Below are positions 52,566 to 64,000 of a stretch of 64,000 nucleotides of DNA, one piece after another. The stretch is from Hexactinellida sp. DTS-2022 (lineage: Eukaryota; Porifera; Hexactinellida). How positions within the stretch are numbered: position 1 is the stretch's first letter; each line of letters opens with the position of its first letter. The stretch spans positions 4,082,501 through 4,146,500 of the forward strand of contig JAPNXP010000001.1 in NCBI GenBank assembly GCA_028753945.1, given 5' to 3'. The notes below the pieces were generated by a model. That model ran no database searches, was not told the DNA's origin, and saw only the letters and a list, made by a program, of their open reading frames with translations. The translations under genes and the position numbers were made by a program.

Positions 52566-54214
52566 CTACTTTTTATCTAAACTGGAAATATAATATTCAT
52601 GACTAGTGCTCTGGTCCATGGCGCCATCATCCTCACTCTCTCCCAGATCAGAGCTGACTCCATCCTCTGAGTCTGTATTCAGTCTGTCTAACTCCCCACT
52701 CAGCTGCACCCCCAGTCCCTCTGCTGGCTGCAGCTTCGCAAGTTCCTCTTCTTCGCACTTCAGGAGAGATTCTATGTCGAACTCTGCTGACCAGTTTCTC
52801 ACTACGACTGTAGTCTCAGTCGGGTCTTCGGGAGATTCAGGTGTAGGCGGAAGTTTGTAAAAGCGTATCTTTCCACTTGACCAGTCCTGAATCAAGACTC
52901 TGGCTGCCCCACGGACATCAGGAAACCCTTTCTTCTTAAGTTTACCTTTCTTGTGGGCCAGAATTGCGAGAAATTCATCTGAACTTCCTTCGAATTCTGG
53001 AAGTCGATACAAGCTCATCAACTGCTCAACAGGACAACGAATGTAGATCTCTTTCGCAACCTCAATCGGATCTCCCTGTCCAGACGGAGTCAGGGATCCG
53101 AGAAGAGAGAGAGAAGATGTAATAGATTTCTATAAAGTAAATAGTGTAATGGAAGAACTATTCATCCTAAATGATTGATTACCTGAGCAGGCAACACTCC
53201 CGGAGAGTCCAGCATCTTAATATGCTTATCCAGGGACACCTTTGTCATGACACGAGTCATTCCGGGAGTAGCCCCCACCCGACACGACCTGTTGCGCATC
53301 ATAGAGTTAATAACAGAGCTCTTCCCAACGTTAGGACAGCCTATCACTCCAACGGTAATGCTCTTCTTTACGGTGCCGCCCGACAGCCTGCAGTAGTTGC
53401 CGAGCAGCTGCATCAGAGTACTAGCTCCAAGGCAAGAGGAGGTCTCCTTCAGCTTTTCTGGGGCGAATAGCGGATTGAACTTCTTCCTTCCCAGCCGTCT
53501 CTGCTTAGACTGAGTAGAACTCTTGAATACGACTGTTGGATACTCTCTCCGCAGGTAGAGCAGCCAGCTCAGAGTGACGTCACGCGGCACTAGGTCTACC
53601 TTGTTGAGCAAGAGGACTAGTCTCTTGTCCTGAGAAGAAGACACGAGGGTCTCTGCCTGCGTGTTCCTGCAGGCGAGAGGGTCTCTCGCATCTAATACCT
53701 CTATTACCACGTCTGACGCGTCTACCACCTGCTGGAACTCCTTGTAGTACGCCCTCCGTGTCATGATATACTCTGAATTCAATGGCGAATTGGCCTGCAA
53801 GGGAAGATAACAAATAAAAAGCTGCAATGAAAAAAGCATATATTATATCGAAAATGTTATAACAGTAAGTAATCCACTCACTATTGGTTGGTGTTTGGAA
53901 TCTTTTTGAGATTTATCAAAAATTTTGGTTTTCCTTTTAGCTTCAAGTTGTAACCTCTTTAAAGACATCTTTTGAACCTTCTTTTGATTCTCAATCTGCT
54001 GCTTGTGCTCTTCTACCTCTCTCAAAATCTGTTCCTTCATTGGATGCAGTCTCGGTATCCCAGGATCCTTTTTGAGAATACTCAAACCAGACTTGTTCTT
54101 TGATTTTTCTTCCTTCCTTGACTTTCGAAGATGCTCTCTTATTTTCTGCTGTATCTTGTAGCGTTTACTGCAGGTCACACGTTTGCTCTGAACTTTCTTA
54201 TTCTTTTTCACCAT
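52566..54214 (-). CDS. GNL3: nucleostemin-like nucleolar GTPase
   Basis: Exons 54214-53882, 53794-53183 and 53129-52566 join in phase 0 to 502 aa; introns are 87 and 53 bp, very short. The basic N terminus (VKKNKKVQSKRVTCSKRYKIQQK) is the GNL3/GNL3L nucleolar signal. The GTPase is circularly permuted: DARDP (146-150), G4 NKVD (175-178), G1 GCPNVGKSS (263-271), G3 DSPG (307-310). It probably acts in pre-60S ribosome maturation, as for the family; nucleostemin also has cell-cycle roles in vertebrates. The C-terminal 90 residues are acidic and poorly conserved. Choosing between GNL3 and GNL3L is not possible by eye. GCN5 lies 341 bp upstream on the same strand. Confidence 0.92.
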
Positions 54215-54555
54215 TCTTGTGGATGCAATTATGAATCAGTGTATATCAATGGATTCTGAATATTATTTCTATCTAATTATGTTTAATATTACGTTATACT
54301 ATTTCTAATTCCAATATTAATGAGAATACTGAATACGCACTTTAATTACTGAGTGCACATGACGAGACACATTAAGTAATGTTAATGAAATTCTTAATTA
54401 AGAAAAAGGATAAATTCATTCAATTACCCTTCGTCTTCGGTTATCAAGAACAAACGAAGCTACCACTCTAGAGATCTGTATATAGGTATATAATTATTGT
54501 ATTCTGTAAGAAATGCAATATTTCTACCTGTGTGTAGACTGGAGAAGATAATTAA
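54215..54555. other. short intergenic between two minus-strand genes
   Basis: 341 bp from the GCN5 stop codon to the GTPase start codon; contains the 3' end of one and the promoter of the other. No motif assigned. Confidence 0.5.
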
Positions 54556-56599
<2,044 letters not shown>

Positions 56600-57009
56600 T
56601 CAACACACTATCACCAATTAGGAGAATTCCCAATTTTCAGATTAACAGTACAGTTAACTATCTACTGATAAATCCACTATCAAAAATCGTTTCCAAAATT
56701 ATTTGCTCCAGTGAATTCTTATAGTTCCATATTGCGGAATATTAAATTCCTATACCTCCCTGTAAGTATGTGCGCCCAACTAGCAAAAAACACAGAAATT
56801 AAAGAATGTGCTTATTAATTAATTAAATATATCTACTTTGAGTTCTACTCTTGCATTTTAATCTAACAGTCTTGAGAATACCACATAGATTAATACAACA
56901 ATTCCTACAACAAATCCTGGACATAACTTTTCGAAATTTCATGTTTTTGATAAATATTGGAGTCATTCCTATAAAGTTAAACAAGTAGTCTGAATATCCA
57001 CAAATTTAG
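56600..57009. other. upstream of GCN5, nothing recognised
   Basis: About 410 bp, AT-rich; presumed promoter region of the acetyltransferase gene. No exon encoding the PCAF-N domain was seen here. Confidence 0.5.
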
Positions 57010-57362
57010 GGGTCTGACTGAATGGTGGAAAATGGTGGAATTTCTGAATTTTCGTCGAAATGACTGAATGGTGGAAAGTGGTGGAATTTCTATAAATCGA
57101 CTGAAAGGTGTTAAATGGTGGAAAACGACTGAATGGTGGAAAATGGTAGAAAGTTGTGGAAAATGGCTGAATGATGGAACCATCTTTATAATAAGTTATA
57201 ATATATGTATATAGTAGTATATCATATATACTATAAGTCTATAACCTTATTATAAAGATGGTCCCATCTATCAGCCATTTCCCACAACTTTCTACTATTT
57301 TTCCACCATTTTCAACCATTCTCGGATGTTTTCCATAATTTTCCACCATTCAGTCACACCCA
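57010..57362. mobile_element. 353-bp foldback element of GGTGGAAAATGG units
   Basis: The left half contains five to six degenerate units GACTGAATGGTGGAAAATGG; the right half holds their reverse complements, with TATA-rich sequence between, so the whole folds into one long hairpin. Ends read GGTCTGACTGAATGG and CCATTCAGTCACACC. AAATTTAG occurs at 57002-57009 and 57363-57370, a candidate 8-bp target duplication. Confidence 0.8.
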
Positions 57363-57370
57363 AAATTTAG

Positions 57371-58010
57371 TTATATGATTGGTTTTACAGAATTCCTACC
57401 CTTCGGCAGTGCTAAAAGTATTTCCTCCACAAAACCATCTAAATCAGAAAATAATTGTCAGAAAGACTCCAAACCAGATCGTGTGAAACATATGACCCTT
57501 CTCTGCAAATTAATATATATTTAATAATTAATAAAACAAAACTATAATAGGGTCGTAGATTAGCGTTACGTTTTCATGAATCTTAAGAAGTATAATTACA
57601 TAATTTCCAGTCTTTATTTAGTAGCGGATATTGGGCGGTCACAGGGGTCCTCTGAAAAATATTCTGAATTAACGCACTGTCACGTACAATATTTCAATAT
57701 GAACTAAAAAATATTTGGTACGAATTCTTAAGCATAAGAAACCTTCCGAAATATGCAATAACAAGTGAAACTTCAATTAGTGTGTTTTCGTCAATGATTC
57801 GAGCTCAAATTATCAAGCATTTTGTATAAGAATTGTATAACAGCTTGTTATTAAGGAAAACCTAAATATAAATGATTGAATTACTAACAAGCACTCCTTC
57901 AAATGTAATCTTCAACTAAAACAAAATAACAGCACTGCTACACTACTAGATTAATTATTCAACTAAATTCAGGCTAGTATCACTATAAATAAGAAAGGTC
58001 CACAGCTTAG
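57371..58010. other. 3' flank of TCTP gene, nothing recognised
   Basis: AT-rich DNA between the foldback element and the TCTP stop codon; presumably the TCTP 3' UTR is included. Confidence 0.5.
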
Positions 58011-58520
58011 TTACTGCTTTTCCGAAATGAACCCATCTTTGAAGAAGACCATATATGGAGTAAGTTCATCATCTCGGTAATTCAGGAATCCAATCCCACC
58101 TTCTGGATTGAAACTAGGACCGTAATAGAATTTCCATTCCTTGAATGTTTCCAACAATTTCTTGCAGAAGGTATTGGCAGCTTGTTTGAAAGCTGGAATA
58201 CGTTGGGGTTCGGTCTTATTAAGGTGTTCAACTATCTTGCCCATATAACCCTTGATATAGATTTTGAAGTCTCCCTTTGACATTTGCACTTCCTGTAGCT
58301 TACAGCCCACAATTAGATCCATTCCGGTTACCACATTGTCCGCCATAGCTTCTGCACCACCTTCAGCACTAGCATTGCCTCCAATAAGCCCTTCGTCAAT
58401 TCCTCCTTTCTCTGATAACGGTTGACCTTCAATCTCGTATATTACATCTCCCAAAAGTTTATTTGGATAGGCATCTGTGAACATCTCATCTCCGGTTATG
58501 ATATCCTTGAATATCAACAT
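58011..58520 (-). CDS. TPT1: translationally controlled tumour protein
   Basis: A 169-aa, single-exon TCTP, the usual length being about 172. Conserved parts: MLIFKDIITGDEMFTDAYP at the N terminus, the first family signature IGGNASAEGGAEA (46-58), the helical hairpin with KIYIKGYMGKIVEHL and RIPAFKQAANTFCKKLLETF, and the second signature EWKFYYGPSFNPEGGIGFLNYRDD-type C-terminal strand. TCTP is an abundant cytosolic protein tied to growth, calcium and tubulin binding and translation-elongation factor contact. The highly conserved frame and lack of damage argue for a functional gene. Confidence 0.97.
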   Translation of the reverse strand: MLIFKDIITGDEMFTDAYPNKLLGDVIYEIEGQPLSEKGGIDEGLIGGNASAEGGAEAMADNVVTGMDLIVGCKLQEVQMSKGDFKIYIKGYMGKIVEHLNKTEPQRIPAFKQAANTFCKKLLETFKEWKFYYGPSFNPEGGIGFLNYRDDELTPYMVFFKDGFISEKQ

Positions 58521-59145
58521 GTTGATTTCACAGCTAAAACGGTAGACATATTAATTAATTATAGTGGAAACCTGTAAAGAATATTTTTGTTATTCGTTTA
58601 AATTGATATGGCATTATAAACATAAAATAACAGTACATATGTAGGCTATGGGCCCCAGGTTGGGCCGGGGGAAATTATCTTTCTAAGAAAAGTGCCGGCC
58701 CAGAAAATTTAGTCTATATTAAAGTAATTTACACTGTAAATGTATAATACTATACAGTATAACCTCATTTGTAAAACGCCAGGGGACTATCAAAATGAGT
58801 TCGCCTTATCCGGAATTCGTATTAACCAATATCATTTGTATTGAAAAGGATTTTAATGGGACAAAAGTAGTGTTCGTAATAACCTGAATTTCGTACATGA
58901 ATATACAAAAACATAGTTATATCAGTGGCACATACTACAACATTTTGTATGAACGAAATTGGATTATTTGATTGTCAAAAATTGACCTATGAAAGGTAGT
59001 GAGTGACCCACTCTGTAGTGAGTTCGAGTAATAGCAAGTCGCAATTTGCCGAATTTTTTTGCTTACAAGGCGAATGTGTGTAGACGAATTACTGATACGC
59101 GAATTCGATTGTAATCGAAAGTATAAAAGGATTACAATTTACTAG
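58521..59145. other. intergenic with a decayed MITE
   Basis: From the TCTP start to the OXCT stop codon. A MITE starts at 58753 (TACAGTATAACCTCATTTGT) and continues to about 58900 with GCCTTATCCGGAATTCG. Words near 59025-59095 (GTAATAGCAAGTCGCAATTT) echo the 62896 element. Confidence 0.55.
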
Positions 59146-59916
59146 TTAAAGAAATTCAATTTTCTTAAGATCTTCTGCGACCTTAAACTCAGCCCCGGTA
59201 GCTCTTCTAATGTCTTCAACTGAGTAACCATCTGAAATCTCAGTGAGGACCAACCCACAGCTCTTCTCAATCCGAAAAACGCACTTTTCAGTGATAATAC
59301 AATTAACTACGCATTTTCCAGTTAATGGAAGTTCGCATTCTTTGAGTATTTTAGCTGCTCCAGACCTAGTATTGTGCTCCATCGTAACAACCACTTTAGT
59401 ATGCTCTGCAGAAACCAGATCCATAGCACCGCCCATGCCTTTAACCTTCTGGCCTGGAATCATCCAGTTAGCAAGGTCTCCCTTCTCAGACACTTGCATT
59501 GCTCCTAACATTGTCAAATCAATATGTCCCCCTCGTATCATAGCAAATGAATCGTCAGAGCTGAAGTAGGACCCGCCTTCTACCAGAGTTACTGTTTCTT
59601 TCCCAGCATTGATCAGGTCTGCATCGACCTGTTCCTCAGTGGGAAATGGTCCCAGCCCCAGGATTCCATTCTCAGACTGTAGGGTCACAGATGTACTAGC
59701 AGATATGTAGTTGCTAGCGAGCATTGGAATGCCGATTCCTAAGTTTACATGCATTCCGTATTTAAATTCTTTGGCTGCTCGCCTGATAATCCTTTCGCGG
59801 GATGTCATTTCTACAGACGAGGAATCCCTAGATAAGTGCAGCGTTCGCTTCTCTATTGGCTTCTTGTAATGTTTACCGACTACGATTCTATCCACAAATA
59901 TTCCCGGTGTGTGTAT
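59146..59916 (-). CDS. OXCT1: succinyl-CoA:3-ketoacid CoA transferase, C-terminal exon
   Basis: The last coding exon (257 codons with the stop, opening at an AG acceptor just right of 59916) of a SCOT-type enzyme, which activates acetoacetate with succinyl-CoA in mitochondria. It covers the beta half: [14 protein letters not shown], the catalytic Glu in [60 protein letters not shown] and [10 protein letters not shown]. The leading [17 protein letters not shown] aligns inside the protein, so there is no local start codon. The alpha half is not in the remaining 4 kb of the window; it must lie past 64 kb, after an intron of at least 4 kb, or be missing. Confidence 0.92.
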   Translation of the reverse strand: MHTPGIFVDRIVVGKHYKKPIEKRTLHLSRDSSSVEMTSRERIIRRAAKEFKYGMHVNLGIGIPMLASNYISASTSVTLQSENGILGLGPFPTEEQVDADLINAGKETVTLVEGGSYFSSDDSFAMIRGGHIDLTMLGAMQVSEKGDLANWMIPGQKVKGMGGAMDLVSAEHTKVVVTMEHNTRSGAAKILKECELPLTGKCVVNCIITEKCVFRIEKSCGLVLTEISDGYSVEDIRRATGAEFKVAEDLKKIEFL

Positions 59917-60084
59917 CTAGATAATAAAGCGGTAATTAATTTGTTTAAAATGATATAAATTAGATTAACAAATTAAACTATAATACCTAATACAAGTACA
60001 ATGTACACATCCCCTAATAGGCCAATCAACGTATACTCAATAAAATAGTCCTAAAGTCGACTACAAGGAAAATCTGAAATATTC

Positions 60085-60250
60085 TACAGTTGTTAACTCT
60101 CGTTATAACGAAGTCTTGGGACCTATAAATTCCTTCGTTATATCCGGATATTCGTTATAAGCGGTTAATAATTAATGCATTTAGTGCTCTGGGGGGAAAA
60201 TTCCATTTCGTTATTACGAATCTGGTTATTTCGTTAAATCCGACTTCGTT
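60085..60250. mobile_element. MITE of the CGTTATAACGAAG family
   Basis: Begins TACAGTTGTTAACTCTCGTT and carries TTCGTTATATCCGGATATTCG, ATTTCGTTATTACGAATC and CGACTTCGTTCTAACGGG. Close to the copy at 63494-63670; the right terminus has decayed. Confidence 0.7.
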
Positions 60251-60756
60251 CTAACGGGATAATTATAAATCTATTGATCCAAAGTCCGAGTGATACTCAC
60301 AAATAGTCAATCCATTTAATCATTGTTAAGATTATAATTAACGTCATTCTCGTATCCCTAGAGTGCGACCATAAACAGAGGATACTTTGTCCCAAGATAA
60401 CTAACAAGTACAAATTAATATGTTGGGTAATGGTGATATATTATTATTATTATGAGAACTATTAACAACCATAATTCAGTAGACATAAGGGATACTGTAC
60501 AAATGATCAGATAAGTCCGAGTAGATAGATTAGCCATAATATAGGGTTAAAAATGTATAGCCAAAATATATCTCGGCTCTTACAAAGATGGCTAAGTAAT
60601 TACTTTACATTAGAAAAGCAATTACGCGAGTTCATAGAAATTAACTTCAGTTACAGAAAAACAGATCGCGCTAGATCGGCAATAAATATGTGAGGTATTG
60701 GTTAACTTTCAGGCTGAGTCCAAATGCAATTTGAAAATTATTTCTATTATGTATAC

Positions 60757-61093
60757 CAGGGTTCCGAAAACTTTCAGTTATATCAGGCCACATAATCTTA
60801 ACAAAAATTTTCCTCAGGCCGCAAACAATATCGAGAATTTTTTTGAAATTTATATAAAAAACTATTATGTTGTTGAAATACTAGAACTATACTAATTCTA
60901 AGCAAAAAGTGCATAAAGCACTCTAGTCAAAAGGTAATAATCAGTGTGTATATGTGTACAGGTTAGATGAAAATTTGAAATGTCTCTCAGGCCACACATG
61001 ATACTAATTTCCAATTTCCATTGAGCTATCAGGACACACATAAGGTTGTTTCAGGCCGCATGCGGCCTGAAAAACCTAGTTTGCGAAACCCTG
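60757..61093. mobile_element. 337-bp hAT MITE with perfect 8-bp target duplication
   Basis: From CAGGGTTCCGAAAACT to AGTTTGCGAAACCCTG, flanked by ATGTATAC on both sides (60749-60756 and 61094-61101). CAGGCCACA and CAGGCCGCATGCGGCCTG words recur inside. Small open frames through it are not genes. Confidence 0.9.
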
Positions 61094-62895
61094 ATGTATA
61101 CCGTATGTCATACCACTTCTATTAAATATATGTACTTCACTCAAAGATCGAAATAACGTTCAGTTAAGAAGTAGGTATGACAATATTTCTTTTAAATATG
61201 AATGGTAGCGGAAAATGGTCGCGGGGAAGTTTAGTTGCACTAGAATGATCGCTGAGCATTATGCCTCATTTTTAACTATAGTAATATACTAATTTGTTGT
61301 TTTATTATTATTATAACAGGATTATACTTCAAATTTAGAATAAAAATTAGTATAATGAATGAAATAAAATGTTGAAGAAAATATGTCTTAAAATTCGAAA
61401 GTATATGCTATTTTTTTCAGAAAAGACAAGGTTTTACGGGATTTGTAATCAGCGACAAGGGATAATATGCTAGTATCATGTACAAAATAATTTTTGAACA
61501 TTCTTTTGCATCTCCACCTTCCCATTTCTCAAGAACATCCTCTTGCATCGACTGATCCATTTGAAGAAGTTTTCAAAAACTTGAATGGGAATCAATCACC
61601 GTCGATTTTAAGCCTTGTGATCGTGGCTTTTGAGATAATAATAAATTTATACCAAGTGACATCCTCATAACATTGAGTGAATATCAAGAGTAGATAATTA
61701 ATCTTTAATAATATCATTATGTTTCGTCGATGCGATGATTAATCGACTCAATTTTCACCATATTACCAGCGACCAATTTTCCCCGCGGCTCGCGGCCAGT
61801 ATTCTTAGTGAATACGGTCACTTAATACAAGAGTCGATTGACCGATATTTCACTATCACTACGATTTAATTAATTGATGAAGTCATCTAATGTGTGAGTG
61901 CTTTGTGCTAATTCTATTTGTTCAATCGACATTACTTTTATGACCTTACTATTGTGCTAAGATATACGGTATTTTGAATGACAAACTCAATTATCTTTTG
62001 TGATTTCTGCAATTACCTTATCTAAGGAAGCCAAATAATCTATTACAAGCTATTTAACTGCTCTGAGGTAATCCACAGAAATGAGTCATCCTGGATCCTC
62101 TTTGGAGTGACTATTTGTTTATTCCTATTATATTAATTTATGCGTAATACTACCAAATATACTAAATAAACTTCATCAATTTTAACATTGTCGTATAATT
62201 GCTGGTAATGGCTAGTTGAATCCTAGTTTCATATCAATTTATTTAGATACTAGCACGCTTCGCTTGCTAGGTTGCCTCGCGGTAGATCAAGACCAAAGGT
62301 TGTTGTTGGTTAATTCTTCTAACGTTGATTATCGAATGAAGAGGCTTATATAAAAATTAAAATGATAAAATAGTCAAATATAACATGTTACATTTTATTT
62401 TTAATATTACGTCATAATTCGGCAATGAGTAAGCATATTGATAATCTCGTGTGACCAACATATCCGAGTCATTAATGTACATGTTACCATTAAATTTTTA
62501 TATTTATATTTAGGGTGCGAATTATGAGCGATTATTAACAAGGGAAATGTGTAAACCTCAACTCGGCTTGTTGTTGGGGCCAACAACAAGATTTTTTGGC
62601 ATTCTTTCGTATGCCAAAAATCCGATTTGGAAACAGTCCATCATGGATGTTTCCGAATCGGATTTTTGGACGTTCAGTTTCTTCAATCATCTCGGAACAT
62701 ACAAATATTTGATAATATTTGAATGGCCGAACTACTAATTGTGCATAATTTCTGATCATTACGATTATTTACTACTGAGATACAGGCATATGGCCACATA
62801 TCCATTTGTTCCACTAGTGGCACATAACAGGGACATTCATGCCACTTCAGTATATTGGCTGAAAATGACCTAAATCACAATGTTTAAAATGTACA

Positions 62896-63073
62896 TACAG
62901 TGGTGTTCGCCTAATAGCAAGTCGCATTTAGCACGAAATTTCCTTGCTAATAGGCGAACTTGCTATTAGAGGAACAAAATTAACATTAAATGCTCGCTTG
63001 GAGACAAAAAATAACTTGCTAATAGAGCAAATATTGCTATTAGAGCAATTGCTATTAGGCGAACACTACTGTA
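62896..63073. mobile_element. MITE, TIR CAGT-GTGTTCGCCTAATAGCAA
   Basis: 178 bp from TACAGTGGTGTTCGCCTAAT to ATTAGGCGAACACTACTGTA. TTGCTATTAG or its complement occurs about eight times inside. Decayed relatives lie near 20.2 and 59.05 kb. Confidence 0.85.
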
Positions 63074-63493
63074 TATCTATAGTAAGATATTTAAAGTCAT
63101 TTCAGAGTAGTTTAAGCATGTTGTAAATATGCTATTATTTCTGCATTAATTGTTCAAATATTTTGGTCGGGTAAAGTAATTTATATGTACATCATACCAG
63201 CCTTGTGTTTTTAACAGTATAGAATAACTGATGTGAGAAAGGTATGTTTAAATAGTAAATAACAAATAGATAAATAAGGAGAAGGTAGAAAAGAAGGGGC
63301 GAATCCCTAAATTAACTTTGGAATTTGACCCAGTCTCTAGTTAAGCAAATCCATTTTGATTTAAATTACCATTGCAGCAATTAAGATGTTAAACTTATAT
63401 CCATTGTTTACCAGATAGATAATGGAATTTTGATTAGGAATAATTAATAAAGTATCATAATGTCTAATATAATGTGTGTATCACATAGCATAT

Positions 63494-63670
63494 TACAGTC
63501 AACTCTCGTTGTAACGAAGTGCTTGGACCTGTAAATTCCTTTGTTATATCCGAATATTCGTTATAAGCGGATAATAATTAATGCATTTAGTGTTCTGGGG
63601 GAAAATATCCATTTCGTTATAAGCGGTTATTTCGTTATATACGACTTCGTTATAACGGGCGTTCCCTGTA
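63494..63670. mobile_element. MITE of the CGTTATAACGAAG family
   Basis: 177 bp from TACAGTCAACTCTCGTTGTA to ACGGGCGTTCCCTGTA. TTCGTTATA words alternate on both strands. The ends are only partly complementary. Related fragments: 60085-60250, 63753-63843 and about 37090-37215. Confidence 0.75.
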
Positions 63671-64000
63671 TATTCATATTAAGAATCGCTTATTGTGTCC
63701 GTTATAAAGAAGTAGGATATAATGAATCCCCAATACGGGTAAAGTAATTTATTTTACACCGCTTATAACGAACTACAGTTAGTATATCGAAGTAAATGAA
63801 GGGTCCAAGCACTTCGTTAAAATGGGAAATCACTGTCTGTATATATTAATAAAAACTGAAATTCCCAATTTCCAATTAATTTATAAGCAACATTAAATTA
63901 ATTTCATACAATTCTTATAGATTTGTGAAATGCACCAGAGGATTTGTTCTCTAAAAAAGAACGCAAGTCTGCTCAAAGTAGACAACCTTTAATCTGTTCG

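Larger units (their letters stand above)
59917..64000. other. long gene-free stretch, probably OXCT intron
   Basis: No exon found on either strand. Contents: three or four MITEs of a CGTTATAACGAAG family (60085-60250, 63494-63670, 63753-63843), a hAT MITE (60757-61093), CTAG palindrome words (62250-62280, GCTTCGCTTGCTAGG), the inverted dispersed repeat (62545-62710), a second dispersed repeat (62760-62885) shared with 11.4 kb, and an inverted-repeat MITE (62896-63073). Confidence 0.6.

Noticed and set aside
60698-60895. 65-codon plus-strand frame
   Set aside because: It crosses the left end of a hAT MITE with a perfect target duplication and has no conserved content.

Overview
The window is nuclear DNA from an animal or a close animal relative. 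Spliced GT-AG genes for MAPKAPK2, tetraspanin, OGFOD3, KLHDC10, AP-2 alpha, the ciliary subunit DRC9/IQCG and TCTP sit in AT-rich, transposon-littered intergenic DNA. I cannot name the phylum from sequence alone. The genes are strikingly intron-poor: about half are single-exon, AP-2 alpha has one intron, and no gene has more than three.

Layout. 1-5.7 kb: a minus-strand coiled-coil ORF and an intronless MAPKAPK2. 5.7-10.8 kb: a three-exon tetraspanin whose 3.6-kb second intron holds a complete single-exon SDR16C/RDH10-like gene on the same strand. 13.0-16.0 kb: AP-2 alpha adaptin. 16-20.4 kb: gene-free, several MITEs. 20.4-22.0 kb: xylulokinase (minus). 22-29 kb: a mobile-element district with an intact MULE (112-bp TIRs, 9-bp target duplication), an NHL-repeat pseudogene, hAT MITEs and a 33-bp tandem repeat. 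29.2-30.4 kb: KLHDC10-like kelch protein. 32.2-36.2 kb: a three-exon, 898-aa secreted protein of unknown name that I read as tandem, degenerate Hedgehog-N/M15-peptidase-like domains; this is the most novel item. 36.4-38.2 kb: a long inverted-repeat element. 38.9-49.4 kb: a plus-strand run of SET/NAP, OGFOD3, a PhyH-family dioxygenase, BCKDHA and DRC9. 50.3-52.2 kb: a Helentron-like element with about 142-bp tandem repeats. 52.6-59.9 kb: a minus-strand run of nucleostemin-like GTPase, a short GCN5 lacking the PCAF-N region, TCTP and the last exon of a SCOT/OXCT gene. 60-64 kb: gene-free, repeats.

The genes are ordinary housekeeping functions (endocytosis, stress kinase signalling, branched-chain amino-acid and ketone-body catabolism, ribosome assembly, histone acetylation, cilia) with no evident operon logic. 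Non-coding DNA is dominated by small non-autonomous DNA transposons: many TA-flanked pogo/Tigger-like MITEs beginning CAGT, and hAT MITEs, many with readable 8-bp target duplications. Exon joins were derived by hand from GT-AG sites, phase continuity and family alignment from memory; no search was run.
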